From an uncultured Faecalibacterium sp. (GTDB lineage: Bacteria; Bacillota; Clostridia; Oscillospirales; Ruminococcaceae), in assembly GCA_902463905.1 (NCBI GenBank), contig CABQHF010000031.1:1-13720 (forward strand): a stretch of DNA of 13,720 nucleotides, written 5' to 3'. This document shows positions 5,990 to 13,268 of the stretch, piece by piece. Each line of letters begins with the position of its first letter. Positions within the stretch are counted from its first letter, which is position 1. A model generated the notes under the pieces. It had not been told where the DNA came from. It searched no databases and was given only the letters and a program-made list of their open reading frames with translations. The translations under genes were made by a program, and so were the position numbers.

Positions 5990-8102
5990 ACTGTTTTTCC
6001 AGCTCCTTTCGGGTCAACTTGAGCACGCAGGGGCGGCCATGGGGGCAGAAGGGCGGCACCTCGCCGGAGAGGATCTTTTCCGCCAGCGCCAGCAGCTCCT
6101 GCGGGGAGGACTTGTCCCCCGCCTTGATGGCCGCGCGGCAGGAGATGGAGTGCAGCACCCATTCGGTGTGCTCGTTCAGCGCGTCGTGGCCGCCCTTGAG
6201 CAGCTTGTTGGCGATCTCCACCAGCAGGCTCTCGGCGTTCTGGGGTTCCACGTCGGCCGGGACCGCCCGCAGCACCACCGTGTTGCCGCCGAAGTCCGCG
6301 ATCTCAAGGCCCGCGTTCTCCAGCAGGGGGACATTATCCAGCAGGGCCTGCTTTTCCTCTGCCGACAGGTCGATGGCGGCAGGCTCCAGCAGCATCTGGC
6401 TGGGCACGTTGCCGTAGTTGGCGGCCAGCTTTTCATAGAGCTGGCGTTCATGGGCGGCGTGCTTGTCGATGAGGCACAGCTCGTCGCCGCGCTCGGCCAG
6501 GATATAGGTGCGGAACACCTCGCCCACATAGCGCAGCGGCTCCGGGCCGTCGGTGGGGGCAAAGTTCATCTGCTCCGGCTCCACCGGCTCTTCGGCGGCA
6601 GCTTCCGGCTCCGGTGCGGCAGACTGTTCCAGGGCAGCAGGCTGCTCTGACAGAGTAGCCTGCTGCGGATCCCAGGCTGCCATGTGGTTCTGCGCTTCCT
6701 GCACTTTTGTTTCACCAAAGTCCGGTTCCACATCCAGCTGTGTTTCGCTGGCAGCAGCGCGGAAAAGCTCGGCAGGTTTTGCCTGCGGGGCAGCCGGGCT
6801 GTGCAGGGTGACGAAGGGATCAAGGATGTCAGCATCTGCACCGGTCGCTTTCCAGCGGGGCTGTGCGGCAGGAGCCGGTTTTTCCGGTGCGGCAGCAGCT
6901 GGCTTCTCTGCTGCCGGTGCTGCAGGCTTTGCGGGGGCCTGCCAGCGCTGCTGCGGGAGCGTGCCGGGGTCTGCCTGGCCCGGAATGATGGCAGAAAGGC
7001 CTGTAAAGTCGTCTTTCTTTACAGCATTTTCTGTCGATTTTTCGTCTGATGTTTCCGTCTGGGATTTTTCGTTGTTTTTTGTTGCTTCAAAGGTGAAGTG
7101 TCGTTCCCCGGTGCCGGGCTGGGCCAATGCCAGCTTGACGGCGTGGTAGACCACATCAAAGATGTCGTTTTCCCGGGCAAAGCGCACCTCGATCTTGGCC
7201 GGGTGCACATTCACATCTACCAGGTCTGCCGGCATATCCAGCAGCAGGATGCCGCCAGGGAACTTGCCCTGCATCATGGTGCCCTTGAACGCCATCTCCA
7301 TGCCGGCCATGATGGTACGGTTGCGGACATAGCGTCCATTGATGTAAAAATGCTGCATGCTGCGGCTGGCGCGGCAGCTCTTGGGCGGGGTGATGAGACC
7401 CCTGATGTGGTAGACGCCCTCCTGGTTGTCCACCTCCACAAGGTCCCGGCTGAACTCCCGGCCCAACACAGAGTAGGCCGCGCCCCGCAGCTGACCGTCA
7501 CCGGGGGTGACGTACTGCAGTTTGCCTTCCCGGATGAATTTGATGCTCACCTCTGGGTGGCTGAGGGCCACATGGGTGACCGTGTCGGCCACGAAGGTGC
7601 CCTCGCTGGAGTCCTTTTTGAGGAACTTCATGCGGGCGGGGGTATTGTAGAACAGATCCTGCACCCGGATGGTGGTGCCCACGGCACGGGCACCCGGCTC
7701 ACGGGAGAGCTCTTCCCCGCCCTCGATGCAGTACACTGTGGCAAATTCGTCCTGCTCAGTGCGGGTGGTCAGCTCCACCCGGGCCACACTGGCAATGGAG
7801 GCCAATGCCTCGCCGCGGAAGCCCAGTGTATGGATGCTGACAAGGTCGTCCGGCGTCTGGATCTTGCTGGTGGCGTGTCGGATGAAAGCAGTGGAGATGT
7901 ATTCGGCTTCAATGCCGGTGCCGTTGTCGCTGATCTCGATCAGCTTCACGCCGCCGGACTCAATGCTCACGGTGATCTGGCTGGCACCCGCGTCGATGGA
8001 GTTTTCCAGCAGCTCCTTGACAACGGACGCCGGACGTTCAACTACCTCACCGGCTGCGATCAGCTCGGCGGTGTGCTTGTCCAGAACATGGATCACGGCC
8101 AT
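5973..8102 (-). CDS. mutL: DNA mismatch repair protein MutL, endonuclease type
   Basis: A 709-residue GHKL ATPase that is recruited by MutS and nicks the strand to be repaired. N-terminal ATPase: E32xxxN36 in ELLENSIDAGA, DNGTGI (59-64), and GFRGEAL (94-100), followed by the transducer domain to about 330. A long Pro/Ala/Glu-rich linker (about 335-515) contains repeated KPA/APE units and is probably disordered. The C-terminal dimerisation domain carries the metal-dependent nuclease motif DKHAAHERQLYE (546-557), SCRAAIKAGD (654-663) and FCPHGRPC (685-692), which co-ordinate metal in MutLs of organisms without MutH. QMLLEP (569-574) sits where B. subtilis has its sliding-clamp motif. Start ATG with AAGGGAGGGA upstream; 38 bases after mutS. 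Confidence 0.97.
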   Translation of the reverse strand: MAVIHVLDKHTAELIAAGEVVERPASVVKELLENSIDAGASQITVSIESGGVKLIEISDNGTGIEAEYISTAFIRHATSKIQTPDDLVSIHTLGFRGEALASIASVARVELTTRTEQDEFATVYCIEGGEELSREPGARAVGTTIRVQDLFYNTPARMKFLKKDSSEGTFVADTVTHVALSHPEVSIKFIREGKLQYVTPGDGQLRGAAYSVLGREFSRDLVEVDNQEGVYHIRGLITPPKSCRASRSMQHFYINGRYVRNRTIMAGMEMAFKGTMMQGKFPGGILLLDMPADLVDVNVHPAKIEVRFARENDIFDVVYHAVKLALAQPGTGERHFTFEATKNNEKSQTETSDEKSTENAVKKDDFTGLSAIIPGQADPGTLPQQRWQAPAKPAAPAAEKPAAAAPEKPAPAAQPRWKATGADADILDPFVTLHSPAAPQAKPAELFRAAASETQLDVEPDFGETKVQEAQNHMAAWDPQQATLSEQPAALEQSAAPEPEAAAEEPVEPEQMNFAPTDGPEPLRYVGEVFRTYILAERGDELCLIDKHAAHERQLYEKLAANYGNVPSQMLLEPAAIDLSAEEKQALLDNVPLLENAGLEIADFGGNTVVLRAVPADVEPQNAESLLVEIANKLLKGGHDALNEHTEWVLHSISCRAAIKAGDKSSPQELLALAEKILSGEVPPFCPHGRPCVLKLTRKELEKQFGRIV
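6003..6009 (-). promoter_or_regulatory. Ribosome binding site of miaA, inside mutL
   Basis: AAAGGAG on the minus strand, 13 bases before the TTG start at 5987-5989, a longer spacing than usual. It is embedded in the last codons of mutL, consistent with translational coupling and modest miaA output. Confidence 0.6.
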
Positions 8103-8140
8103 GGTCGTTCCCTCCCTTGTGCGTTTTTATGGAGAACGGG

Positions 8141-10756
8141 TCAGCCGTTCAGGCTGCCCTTCAGGGTCTTTTTGAGTTCATAGAGGAAATTCAGGGCTTC
8201 GATGGGGGTCAGGGTCTCCACATCCACGGCTTCCAGCTTTTCCATCATCTCGCTGGGCACCGCCGGGGAGTTGTACTCCTGCAGGGCATCAAAGTCCATC
8301 TGTTCCACCTTATTTTTTGGAGCTGTGGCTTCCAGCGCCCGCAGCACCTCGTGGGCGCGGCGGGTCACGCTGCCGGGCAGACCGGCCAGCTTGGCCACCT
8401 CGATGCCGTAGCTGTCATCGGCCGGGCCGCGCACGATGCGCCGCAGGAAGGTGATATCCTCGCCGCGCTTCTTGACCGCGATGTTGTAGTTCTTTACACC
8501 CTCCACGGTGCCTTCCAGCTCGGTCAGCTCGTGGTAGTGGGTGGCAAACAGCGTCTTGCAGCCAAGGCCCTTGGCGGGGTCTGCAATGTGCTCCACCACG
8601 GCGCGGGCAATGCTCATGCCGTCAAAGGTGGAGGTCCCGCGGCCGATCTCGTCCAGCACCACAAGGCTCTTGGAGGTGGCGTTTTTCAGGATCTCGGCTA
8701 CCTCGGTCATCTCCACCATAAAGGTAGACTGCCCGGCAGAAAGGTCGTCCGATGCACCAATGCGGGTAAAGATGGCGTCCACTACGCCCACATGGCAGCT
8801 GGCGGCCGGCACAAAGGATCCGATCTGCGCCATCAGCGCGATGAGCGCATTCTGACGCATGTAGGTCGATTTGCCCGCCATGTTGGGGCCGGTGATGATC
8901 AGGCAGCGGTCCTCGCCGCAGTTGAGGGTGGTATCATTGGGCACAAACAGGCTGCCCTTGAGCACCTGTTCCACCACGGGGTGGCGGCCCTCGGTGATGG
9001 TCAGCTCGTCGCTGTCATCCACCACGGGGCGGCAGTAGTTGTTCTCTGCCGCCACCTGCGCCAGGGCGGTCAGCACATCCAGCTTTGCCACGGCGTTGGC
9101 CGTGCGCTGGATGCGGTCCAGCTGGGCGCTGATGCTCTCCAGCAGCTCGTCGAACAGGCGGCGCTCCAGCGTGATCAGCCGCTCGTGGGCCCCCAGGATC
9201 TTGCTTTCCAGCTCCTTGAGCTCCTGCGTAATGTAGCGCTCGCCGCTGGTCAGGGTCTGCTTGCGGATGTAGGTCTCCGGCACCATGCTCTTGTAGGAGT
9301 TGCTGACCTCGATGTAGTAGCCGAACACATGGTTGTAGCCGATCTTCAGCTTGGGGATGCCGGTCTCCTGCCGCAGGCGGGCTTCCAGCTGGGCCAGGAC
9401 CCCCTTGGTGTTGTCGCGGATGGAGCGCAGCTCGTCCACCTCGGTGTGGTAGCCCTTGGCGATGACGCCGCCGTCCTTCAGGGTGGACGGTGCATCCGGG
9501 TCCACGGCCGCATAGATGCGGGCCTTGATGTCCTCCAGCGGGTCGATCTCCTCCGCCAGCTCTGCCAGCTCCGGGCAGCCGCAGGCCGTTGCCTGCTGCC
9601 GGAGGACCGGCAGATGCTCACAGGTCTGGGCCAGCGTATAGATCTCCTTGGGGGTGGCCGAGCCATAGACCGTGCGGGTCATCAGGCGCTCCATGTCGGC
9701 AATGTAGTGCAGCTCGTCGGTCAGGTCGCCGCGCACGACGGTCTGCCGCACAAGGCTCTCCACCGCGTTGAGGCGCTGGTTGATGAGCTTGCTGGACAAC
9801 AGCGGCTGCTCGATCCAGCTGCGCATCATGCGCTTGCCCATGGCCGTGCTGGTCTTGTCCAGCACCCAGAGCAGCGTGCCCCGCTTTTCGCGGCCGCGCA
9901 GCGTCTCGGTGAGTTCCAGATTGGCCCGGGTGACCGGCGATAGACGCATGAACTGCGCCTCGTTGTAGGTCACCACGGTTTTCAGGCGCTCCACGCCCTT
10001 GATCTGGGTGTCGTGCAGATACTCCAGCAGTGCCGCCATGGCAAACCGTACCAGACCGTTTTCGGCCATGCCGGTGGTCTGGGGCCAGTCACGACCGAAC
10101 TGGCTCTCCAGCGAAGCCGCCACCAGACCCGGTGCATAGCGCTCATCCTCCACCAGCTCCACCGAGCAGGTCATATTCTTTTTGATGTAGGCCGTCACTT
10201 CGCGGCAGTCCAGCAGGCCGGGGTTCATCAGCACTTCGCTGGGGTGGAAGCGGCACAGCTCGGTGATCACCGCCGGGGCGATCTTGTCCGCCGCCAGCTC
10301 GGTGATGTGGGCCGTGCCGGTGGAGACGTCCGCAAAGCAGAGACCCGCTTTTTTGCCCTTGAGATAGATGCTGGCAATGTAATTGTTGCGGTCATCCTGC
10401 AGCATGCTGCTCTCGATGACCGTGCCGGGGGTGACCACGCGGATGATATCGCGCTTGACCAGCCCTTTGGCCTTGGCAGGGTCCTCCACCTGCTCACAGA
10501 TGGCCACCTTGTAGCCCTTGGCGATCAGACGCGCCACATAGCCCTCGTAGCTGTGGAAGGGCACGCCGCACATGGGGGCCCGCTCTTCCAGACCGCACTG
10601 CTTGCCGGTCAGGGTCAGATCCAGCTCTTTGGACGCTGTGAGGGCATCCTCAAAGAACATCTCGTAAAAATCGCCGATGCGGTAGAACAGGATCTCGTCC
10701 TTGTGTTGTTTTTTGATTTCCAGATATTGCTGCATCATGGGCGACAGCTCTGCCAT
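8141..10756 (-). CDS. mutS: DNA mismatch repair protein MutS
   Basis: An 871-residue MutS, the mismatch-recognising clamp ATPase. The mismatch-wedge motif is GDFYEMF (28-34) with Phe30 and Glu32. Connector, lever and clamp domains follow (LELTETLRGREKRGTLL, 280-296; FGYYIEVS, 478-485). The ATPase has Walker A GPNMAGKS (623-630), the STFMVEM segment (677-683), Walker B LVVLDEIGRGTS (698-709) and the ATHYHELTEL switch (738-747). QMDFD (819-823) may be a sliding-clamp motif, as in other MutS C-termini. The start is the ATG at 10756 with AGAGGGA about 6 bases before it. A frame extending to 10840 exists, but it would run through the upstream terminator and adds no family sequence. No convincing promoter was found in the 113-base upstream gap. 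Confidence 0.97.
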   Translation of the reverse strand: MAELSPMMQQYLEIKKQHKDEILFYRIGDFYEMFFEDALTASKELDLTLTGKQCGLEERAPMCGVPFHSYEGYVARLIAKGYKVAICEQVEDPAKAKGLVKRDIIRVVTPGTVIESSMLQDDRNNYIASIYLKGKKAGLCFADVSTGTAHITELAADKIAPAVITELCRFHPSEVLMNPGLLDCREVTAYIKKNMTCSVELVEDERYAPGLVAASLESQFGRDWPQTTGMAENGLVRFAMAALLEYLHDTQIKGVERLKTVVTYNEAQFMRLSPVTRANLELTETLRGREKRGTLLWVLDKTSTAMGKRMMRSWIEQPLLSSKLINQRLNAVESLVRQTVVRGDLTDELHYIADMERLMTRTVYGSATPKEIYTLAQTCEHLPVLRQQATACGCPELAELAEEIDPLEDIKARIYAAVDPDAPSTLKDGGVIAKGYHTEVDELRSIRDNTKGVLAQLEARLRQETGIPKLKIGYNHVFGYYIEVSNSYKSMVPETYIRKQTLTSGERYITQELKELESKILGAHERLITLERRLFDELLESISAQLDRIQRTANAVAKLDVLTALAQVAAENNYCRPVVDDSDELTITEGRHPVVEQVLKGSLFVPNDTTLNCGEDRCLIITGPNMAGKSTYMRQNALIALMAQIGSFVPAASCHVGVVDAIFTRIGASDDLSAGQSTFMVEMTEVAEILKNATSKSLVVLDEIGRGTSTFDGMSIARAVVEHIADPAKGLGCKTLFATHYHELTELEGTVEGVKNYNIAVKKRGEDITFLRRIVRGPADDSYGIEVAKLAGLPGSVTRRAHEVLRALEATAPKNKVEQMDFDALQEYNSPAVPSEMMEKLEAVDVETLTPIEALNFLYELKKTLKGSLNG

Positions 10757-10794
10757 GGTTTTCCCTCTCTCCCCGTTCGATGGTTCTGTGCATG

Positions 10795-10824
10795 GTTTGC
10801 GGCCGGTAACCGCCTTTTGCAAAC
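10795..10824 (-). repeat. Inverted repeat between terminator and mutS
   Basis: GTTTGC and GCAAAC form complementary ends around an 18-base interior that holds GGTTACC-like self-complementarity. One arm shares 3 bases (10822-10824) with the terminator stem. It has no U-run and lies in the mutS leader if read-through occurs. Confidence 0.4.
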
Positions 10825-10859
10825 AAAACGCGGTCTGCATTGCACAGCCGCGTTTTGTT
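10822..10859 (-). terminator. Rho-independent terminator after the YlbF-family gene
   Basis: A perfect 12-bp stem, AACAAAACGCGG (10848-10859 read on the minus strand) with its complement (10822-10833), closes a 14-base loop. It starts 10 bases after the gene's stop codon. The A-rich 5' flank and T-rich 3' flank (TTTTGTTT) make it usable in both directions. It should end most miaB-ylbF transcripts before mutS. Confidence 0.85.
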
Positions 10860-10869
10860 CCGGATCGTG

Positions 10870-11277
10870 TTAGTGGCAGCCGCCGCAGGTGGAGCAGCTT
10901 CCGGTGCAGGAAGCGGAGGGCTCCTGCACGGTCATCGGGTCGCCGCCGTTCATGGCAGTGTTGATGATGGCATCAATGTAGTTGACCAGATTTTCGCACT
11001 CGCGCTTGGCCTCGTTGTAGGCGGTCATGCCCTCGTCGCCCATGATCTGGCCGTAGAGGTTGTTGACCTTCTCGTTCAGCTCGGTGATGCGGGCGTCGTC
11101 GCGCTCGCTCTTGCCGATCTCGTTGTTCAGGTCCATGCGGGCCAGGTTGAACTCGCCGATCAGGTTCTGCAGGTTCTCGTCGTTGTCGTTTGCCTTGCGG
11201 GCCTGGTCTAGTGCCAGGTAACGGGGGTCGGTCTGCAGGGCCACTGCAGCGCGCTTGAACAGATCAATGCAATCCAT
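10870..11277 (-). CDS. YlbF/YmcA-family protein with cysteine-rich C-terminus
   Basis: A 135-residue, mostly alpha-helical protein matching the YlbF/YmcA family. In B. subtilis YlbF, YmcA and YaaT form a complex that carries Fe-S clusters and directs RNase Y mRNA processing. Residues 1-110 show the helical core (DLFKRAAVALQTDPRYLALDQA; NLIGEFNLARMDLNNEI; a long helix through IDAIINTAMN). The tail has C124, C128, C131, C134 and final His135, a CX3CX2CX2CH pattern suited to metal or Fe-S binding and reminiscent of the YlbF tail; Cys94 and Cys3 are also present. Its position between miaB and mutS is that of ymcA in Bacillus. Which paralogue it equals is open, so no symbol is given. AAGGAG lies 10 bases before the ATG. 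Confidence 0.88.
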   Translation of the reverse strand: MDCIDLFKRAAVALQTDPRYLALDQARKANDNDENLQNLIGEFNLARMDLNNEIGKSERDDARITELNEKVNNLYGQIMGDEGMTAYNEAKRECENLVNYIDAIINTAMNGGDPMTVQEPSASCTGSCSTCGGCH

Positions 11278-11312
11278 GGTAGTTGTTCTCCTTGTCGCTT
11301 TTTATTGTTTCA

Positions 11313-11327
11313 GGGGCACACGGCCCC
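11313..11327 (-). repeat. Short hairpin between miaB and the YlbF-family gene
   Basis: GGGGC and GCCCC are complementary around a 5-base loop within the 66-base gap. In the transcribed direction it is followed by A-rich, not U-rich, sequence, so it is not a terminator. It might stabilise or punctuate the miaB-ylbF transcript. Confidence 0.4.
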
Positions 11328-11343
11328 GGAATCGCGTTTTCTC

Positions 11344-12726
11344 TCAGTCTGCCAGCTCACCCAGCAGCACGGTAGCACGGGCACCGGTCAGCCGGACCAT
11401 CGCATACTGGCCCAGCAGTGCCGGGTCGGCGGTGAACTCCACCGTCAGGTTGTTGTCGAGCCTTCCGGAGAGGGTGCCCTCGCTGCGGCCGTAGCCTTCC
11501 ACCAGCACCTGCACGGTCTGGCCCACCTGACCCTTGACCAGCGCCATGGCGATCTCGTCCTGCACCTTGAGCAGGCGGCTCATGCGGTCGGTCTTTTCCT
11601 TGCGGGGGGTGGGGTCCGGCAGTTCGGCAGCCTTGGTGCCGGTGCGCTTGGAGTAGATGAAGGTGAACAGCTGCATATAGCCCACCTTCTGCACCAATTC
11701 CAGCGTCTTGACAAAATCCTCTTCCGTCTCACCGGGGAAGCCGACGATGATGTCACTGGAGAAGGTGATGCCGGGCACGGTCTTGCGGGCGTACTCGATG
11801 AGCTCCAGATACTGCTCAATGGTGTAATGGCGGTTCATCTGCTGCAGCAGCCGGTCGGAGCCGCACTGCACCGGCAGATGCAGGTGCTTGCACAGCTTCG
11901 GCTGAGCGGCAATGGTGTCGATCAGCTTGTGGCTGGCGTCCTTGGGGTGGCTGGTCATGAACCGGATGTGGTAGTCACCGGGCACGGTGCACAGCAGGTT
12001 GAGCAGGTCGGAAAAGTCGATCTGCTCTTCCAGGCCCTTGCCGTAGCTGTTCACGTTCTGGCCCAGCAGGGTGATCTCCTTGTAACCGGCCTCCACCAGC
12101 CCACGGAACTCGGCCAGGATGTCGCCGGGCTTGCGGCTCTTTTCGCGGCCGCGGACGTAGGGCACGATGCAGTAGGTGCAGAAATTGTCGCAACCGTACA
12201 TGATGGGCAGCCAGGCACGGAACTCGCTCTCGCGCCGGATGGGGATGTTCTCCACGATCACCGGGCGCTGGGCGGGGTCCAGCAGCACACGCTTGTGCTT
12301 CTGCAGCTTCTGGGCGATGAGCTGCGGCAGGGTGTCGATGCCGTCCACGCCGAACACGAGGTCCACATAGGGGTAGCTCTGGCGCAGCTTTTCCACCACA
12401 TGCTTCTGGTTGGCCATGCATCCGCACAGGCCGATGATCAGGCCGGGCTTCTTCTCCTTGAGACCCTTGAGGGCACCCACGTTGCCGAACACCCGCTGCT
12501 CGGCGTGCTCACGCACGGCGCAGGTGTTGAAGAGGATCAGGTCGGCGTCCTCCGGCTTGTCGCACAGACCGTAGCCGATATCCACCAGCACACCCTTGAT
12601 GCGCTCGCCGTCGTTGACGTTCTGCTGGCAGCCGTAGCTGTGCACAAAGGCCAGCGGCGGGGTGTCGTAAGCCTGCTTTACCAGATCAGCGGCGATGTTA
12701 TTATGCTCAAAACTAATGTATTCCAA
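11344..12726 (-). CDS. miaB: tRNA-2-methylthio-N6-dimethylallyladenosine synthase
   Basis: A 460-residue radical-SAM methylthiotransferase that converts i6A37, made by MiaA, to ms2i6A37 on tRNA. Three domains are visible. The N-terminal MTTase domain has cluster cysteines in SYGCQQN (C33), FNTCAVRE (C69) and GLCGCMA (C101/C103). The radical-SAM core has CDNFCTYC (C179, C183, C186), LLGQNVNSYG (220-229), HLHLPVQCGSDRLLQQMNR (281-299, with Cys288 where many homologues have Ser) and SSDIIVGFPGET (323-334). The C-terminal TRAM domain spans about 397-458. The start is TTG; AAGGA lies 8 bases upstream and no in-frame ATG fits. A promoter lies within the 122-base gap after perR. It heads a unit with the YlbF-family gene. 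Confidence 0.96.
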   Translation of the reverse strand: MEYISFEHNNIAADLVKQAYDTPPLAFVHSYGCQQNVNDGERIKGVLVDIGYGLCDKPEDADLILFNTCAVREHAEQRVFGNVGALKGLKEKKPGLIIGLCGCMANQKHVVEKLRQSYPYVDLVFGVDGIDTLPQLIAQKLQKHKRVLLDPAQRPVIVENIPIRRESEFRAWLPIMYGCDNFCTYCIVPYVRGREKSRKPGDILAEFRGLVEAGYKEITLLGQNVNSYGKGLEEQIDFSDLLNLLCTVPGDYHIRFMTSHPKDASHKLIDTIAAQPKLCKHLHLPVQCGSDRLLQQMNRHYTIEQYLELIEYARKTVPGITFSSDIIVGFPGETEEDFVKTLELVQKVGYMQLFTFIYSKRTGTKAAELPDPTPRKEKTDRMSRLLKVQDEIAMALVKGQVGQTVQVLVEGYGRSEGTLSGRLDNNLTVEFTADPALLGQYAMVRLTGARATVLLGELAD

Positions 12727-12734
12727 TCAAACCA

Positions 12735-12743
12735 TCCTTCTCC
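12735..12743 (-). promoter_or_regulatory. Ribosome binding site that fixes the TTG start of miaB
   Basis: GGAGAAGGA on the minus strand with AAGGA ending 8 bases before TTG (12724-12726). The frame opened there gives the family N-terminus before HSYGCQQN. Confidence 0.7.
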
Positions 12744-12802
12744 GCCGGGAAAACCCCGCACGGTGAACACTCTTTTTTCCGCTTTTATGAATAGCTCTCC
12801 TT

Positions 12803-12831
12803 AGTATACACTCTTTGGCCGCTGCGGGCAA
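12803..12831 (-). promoter_or_regulatory. Probable sigma-A type promoter for miaB
   Basis: On the minus strand TTGCCC (12826-12831) is followed after exactly 17 bases by TATACT (12803-12808). The -10 matches five of six consensus positions, the -35 four of six. Transcription would begin near 12796, about 70 bases before the miaB start. I found no PerR-box-like inverted repeat here. Confidence 0.65.
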
Positions 12832-12848
12832 GGGGGTCCGGGCAAAGT

Positions 12849-13241
12849 TTACGCCTCGGAGGCCGCTTTTTGTGCTGCACAGCAGCTTTCGCACACGCCG
12901 ATGAACACCACGGCGCAGTCCTGCACCCGGCCTTTCTGGCCGCGTACCAGCTTCGTCACCTGCTTTTCGTCCACCTCGGCGTCGGTCACGCCGCCGCACA
13001 CCGTGCAGTACAGGTGGCTGTGCCAGGCCAGCGTATGGTCGAACCGGTCGGCCTGGCCGGGGATGGACACCCGGCGCACACGGCCTGCCTCCACCAGACT
13101 GTTCAGGTTGCGGTACACGGTGCCAAGGCTCAGGCCCGGGCATTCCTTTGCAGCGGTGTCGTAAATTTCTTCGGCGGTGGGGTGGTCGCAGAGGTTTTCC
13201 ACCGTCTGCATGACCAGCTCACGCTGTTTGGAATAGCGCAT
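12849..13241 (-). CDS. perR: Fur-family peroxide-responsive repressor, PerR type
   Basis: A 130-residue Fur-family metalloregulator. The winged-helix half holds YSKQRELVM, HPTAEEIYDTA and LGTVYRNLNSLVEAG (39-53). The ligand set and spacing match B. subtilis PerR exactly: His20, Asp68, His74, His76 and Asp87 correspond to H37, D85, H91, H93 and D104. The Asp at the last position, rather than Glu as in Fur, favours PerR, where Fe-bound His oxidation senses H2O2. Structural zinc cysteines are C79/C82 and C117/C120, with an extra C121. The N-terminus is about 17 residues shorter than B. subtilis PerR. Start ATG with AAAAGGAG 7 bases upstream; 27 bases after rarA, so probably co-transcribed with it. 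No own promoter is evident. PerR specificity is inferred from ligands only. Confidence 0.88.
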   Translation of the reverse strand: MRYSKQRELVMQTVENLCDHPTAEEIYDTAAKECPGLSLGTVYRNLNSLVEAGRVRRVSIPGQADRFDHTLAWHSHLYCTVCGGVTDAEVDEKQVTKLVRGQKGRVQDCAVVFIGVCESCCAAQKAASEA

Positions 13242-13268
13242 ATCGTTCTCCTTTTCTTGTTTTTGGGT

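Noticed and set aside
10757..10840. Longer N-terminus for mutS
   Set aside because: The 28 extra codons run through the terminator and inverted repeat, have no MutS similarity, and the ATG at 10756 has a suitable binding site.
10870..10908. Radical-SAM motif in the YlbF-family tail (CX3CX2C)
   Set aside because: The spacing fits, but the cysteines are at the extreme C-terminus of a small helical protein with no SAM-binding barrel. A metal or Fe-S site is possible, radical-SAM chemistry is not.
12727..12848. PerR-box in the miaB promoter region, or terminator after perR
   Set aside because: No TTATAAT-type inverted repeat and no stem followed by a U-run could be found by eye.
12727..13143. 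138-codon minus-strand frame overlapping perR and the miaB promoter
   Set aside because: It is a shifted frame of perR with an Arg/Pro/Gly-rich composition and no recognisable domain.
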